64,000 bases of DNA. It comes from Pseudomonas sp. BN102 (GTDB lineage: Bacteria; Pseudomonadota; Gammaproteobacteria; Pseudomonadales; Pseudomonadaceae). How positions within the stretch are numbered: the first letter of the stretch is position 1; the number at the start of each line of letters is the position of its first letter. Under the pieces are notes generated by a model that had not been told where the DNA came from, made no database searches, and saw only the letters and a list, made by a program, of their open reading frames with translations. The stretch spans positions 1 through 64,000 of the forward strand of contig NZ_SSON01000030.1 in NCBI RefSeq assembly GCF_029871245.1, in the 5' to 3' direction. A program made the translations under genes and the position numbers. Positions 62,836-64,000 of the stretch are shown here, piece by piece.

Positions 62836-64000
62836 ATGACTTCACTGGAAAAGCCCCCCGTCATCGAGGCTCGCAACGAGCTGCTCTACGGCCTGGACGA
62901 CAAGCCTCGCCCGCTGGCCGCCCTGCTCGCCGCGCTGCAGCACCTGCTGGCCATCATCATTCCCATCGTCACTCCCGGCCTGCTGATCTGCCAGGCACTG
63001 GGCGTGTCGGCGCGGGACACCAACCTGATCGTCTCCATGTCCCTGGTGGTCTCCGGCATCGCCACCTTCGTCCAGTGCAAGCGCTTCGGGCCCTTTGGCG
63101 CCGGCCTGCTTATCGTCCAAGGCACCAGCTTCAACTTCGTCGGCCCGCTGATCGCCGGCGGCGCGCTGATGGTCAAGCAGGGCACTCCGGTGGAAGGCGT
63201 GATGGCCGCCATCTTCGGCGTGGTGATGGCCGGCGCCTTCGTTGAAATGGGCATTTCCCGCGTGCTGCCGTTCATCAAGCGGCTGATCAATCCGCTGGTG
63301 ACTGGCATCGTGGTGCTGATGATCGGCCTGACCCTGATCAAAGTCGGCCTGATCAGTATGGGTGGCGGCTTCGGTGCCATGGCCAACGGCACCTTCGCCA
63401 ACGGTGAGAACCTGCTGCTGTCCGGCACGGTGCTGGCGGTGATCCTGCTGCTCAACCGCATCCCGGTGATCTGGATGCGCAGCTGCGCCATTGTCATCGC
63501 CCTGCTGGTGGGCTACGCCCTGGCTGCCTGGCTCGGCCGCCTGAATTTCAGCGGGCTGCATGACGCACCGCTGGTGCAGGTTCCGGTGCCGCTGCATTTC
63601 GGCCTGGGCTTCTCCTGGTCGCTGTTCGTACCGATGCTGGTGATCTACCTGGTCACCTCCCTGGAAGCCATCGGCGACGTCACCGCCACCAGCAAGGTCT
63701 CGCGCCAGCCGGTGGAAGGCCCGCTGTGGATGCAGCGGATCAAGGGCGGCGTACTGGTGAACGGCGCCAACTCGCTCTTGGCTGGCCTGTTCAACACTTT
63801 CCCCAGCTCGGTGTTCGCGCAGAACAACGGCGTGATCCAGCTGACCGGCATCGCCAGCCGTCATATCGGCCTGTGGATCGCCCTGATGCTGGTGCTGCTG
63901 GGCCTGTTCCCGGCGGTGGCTGGTGTGCTCCAGGCCATCCCTGAGCCGGTGCTGGGCGGCGCCGCCATGGTGATGTTCGGCGCGGTGGCCGCATCGGGCA
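62836..64000 (+). CDS. NCS2-family purine (xanthine/urate) permease, truncated at window edge
   Basis: This nucleobase:cation symporter-2 transporter is visible for 388 residues and open at the right edge. It begins MTSLEKPPVIEARNELLYGL. NCS2 landmarks are ALQHLLAIIIPIVTPGL in TM1, QGTSFNFVGP, the signature EAIGDVTATSKVS with its Glu, and QNNGVIQLTGIASRHIG. The pattern E-x-x-GD-x-x-AT and NNG-x-x-x-x-TG favours the xanthine/uric acid branch over uracil (UraA). About ten transmembrane helices are seen so far. It has its own short upstream spacer containing TAGAAT and the inverted repeat pair. Confidence 0.86.
   Translation, partial: MTSLEKPPVIEARNELLYGLDDKPRPLAALLAALQHLLAIIIPIVTPGLLICQALGVSARDTNLIVSMSLVVSGIATFVQCKRFGPFGAGLLIVQGTSFNFVGPLIAGGALMVKQGTPVEGVMAAIFGVVMAGAFVEMGISRVLPFIKRLINPLVTGIVVLMIGLTLIKVGLISMGGGFGAMANGTFANGENLLLSGTVLAVILLLNRIPVIWMRSCAIVIALLVGYALAAWLGRLNFSGLHDAPLVQVPVPLHFGLGFSWSLFVPMLVIYLVTSLEAIGDVTATSKVSRQPVEGPLWMQRIKGGVLVNGANSLLAGLFNTFPSSVFAQNNGVIQLTGIASRHIGLWIALMLVLLGLFPAVAGVLQAIPEPVLGGAAMVMFGAVAASG

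Overview
The window is chromosomal DNA of a GC-rich gammaproteobacterium, almost certainly a Pseudomonas close to the P. aeruginosa lineage. The basis is gene content and order: pilGHIJK-chpA, gshB, a tonB3-like gene, algH, ruvX, pyrR, pyrB-pyrC', the mccB/mccA pair, pilU-pilT, yggS-proC-yggT-yggU, metX-metW, rdgB-hemW, trmB, thiG-thiS, mtgA, rpoH-ftsX-ftsE-ftsY, an M16 peptidase pair, rsmD, coaD, a ferredoxin, ggt, mutM and ilvD. This is the order I recall for the PA0413-PA0352 stretch of P. aeruginosa. The gene symbols rest on recognised motifs plus this synteny recalled from memory; no search was run.

Layout. 1-6915 (minus): the Pil-Chp chemosensory operon that controls twitching and surface sensing, cut at the left edge inside chpA. 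7185-13089 (plus): glutathione synthetase, a TonB protein, AlgH and RuvX, then pyrR and the pyrB-pyrC' aspartate transcarbamoylase genes. 13373-15933 (minus): reverse transsulfuration (mccA-mccB). 16188-18965 (minus): a TM2 membrane protein and the pilus retraction ATPases PilU and PilT. 19183-28609 (plus): PLP and proline homeostasis genes, a solitary dynamin-like GTPase, metX-metW, rdgB, hemW and small conserved proteins. 28813-32624 (mostly minus): a DUF1329 protein, trmB, thiG, thiS and a DUF423 protein. 32691-38157: mtgA (plus), then a small membrane protein, rpoH and ftsX-ftsE-ftsY (minus). 38302-42774 (plus): the M16 pair, rsmD and an alpha/beta hydrolase.

42795-48662 (minus) is the most unusual part. 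It is a compact four-gene operon encoding a regulator with six CxxC pairs and a degenerate GGDEF-like domain, a processive membrane glycosyltransferase, an outer-membrane channel fused to a glycosidase-like barrel, and a HlyD-type adaptor. Its content resembles the Shewanella mxd biofilm locus. It looks like a complete envelope-spanning exopolysaccharide synthesis and export machine without an ABC transporter. It sits between genes that are close neighbours in P. aeruginosa as I recall it.

48779-53378: a TetR regulator divergent from an aldehyde dehydrogenase, Tat-signal small subunit and GMC oxidoreductase cassette, with a perfect palindrome lying inside a sigma70-like promoter. 53509-64000: coaD, ferredoxin, ggt, a small envelope protein, an acyltransferase, mutM, an HDOD protein, an RlmI-like methyltransferase, ilvD and a truncated NCS2 purine permease.

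I saw no tRNA, rRNA, insertion sequence, prophage or CRISPR array. Several spacers carry REP-like interspersed repeats. Three of these elements are inverted pairs, and related sequence has apparently entered the ends of gshB and hemW. No gene-free stretch exceeds 300 bases.
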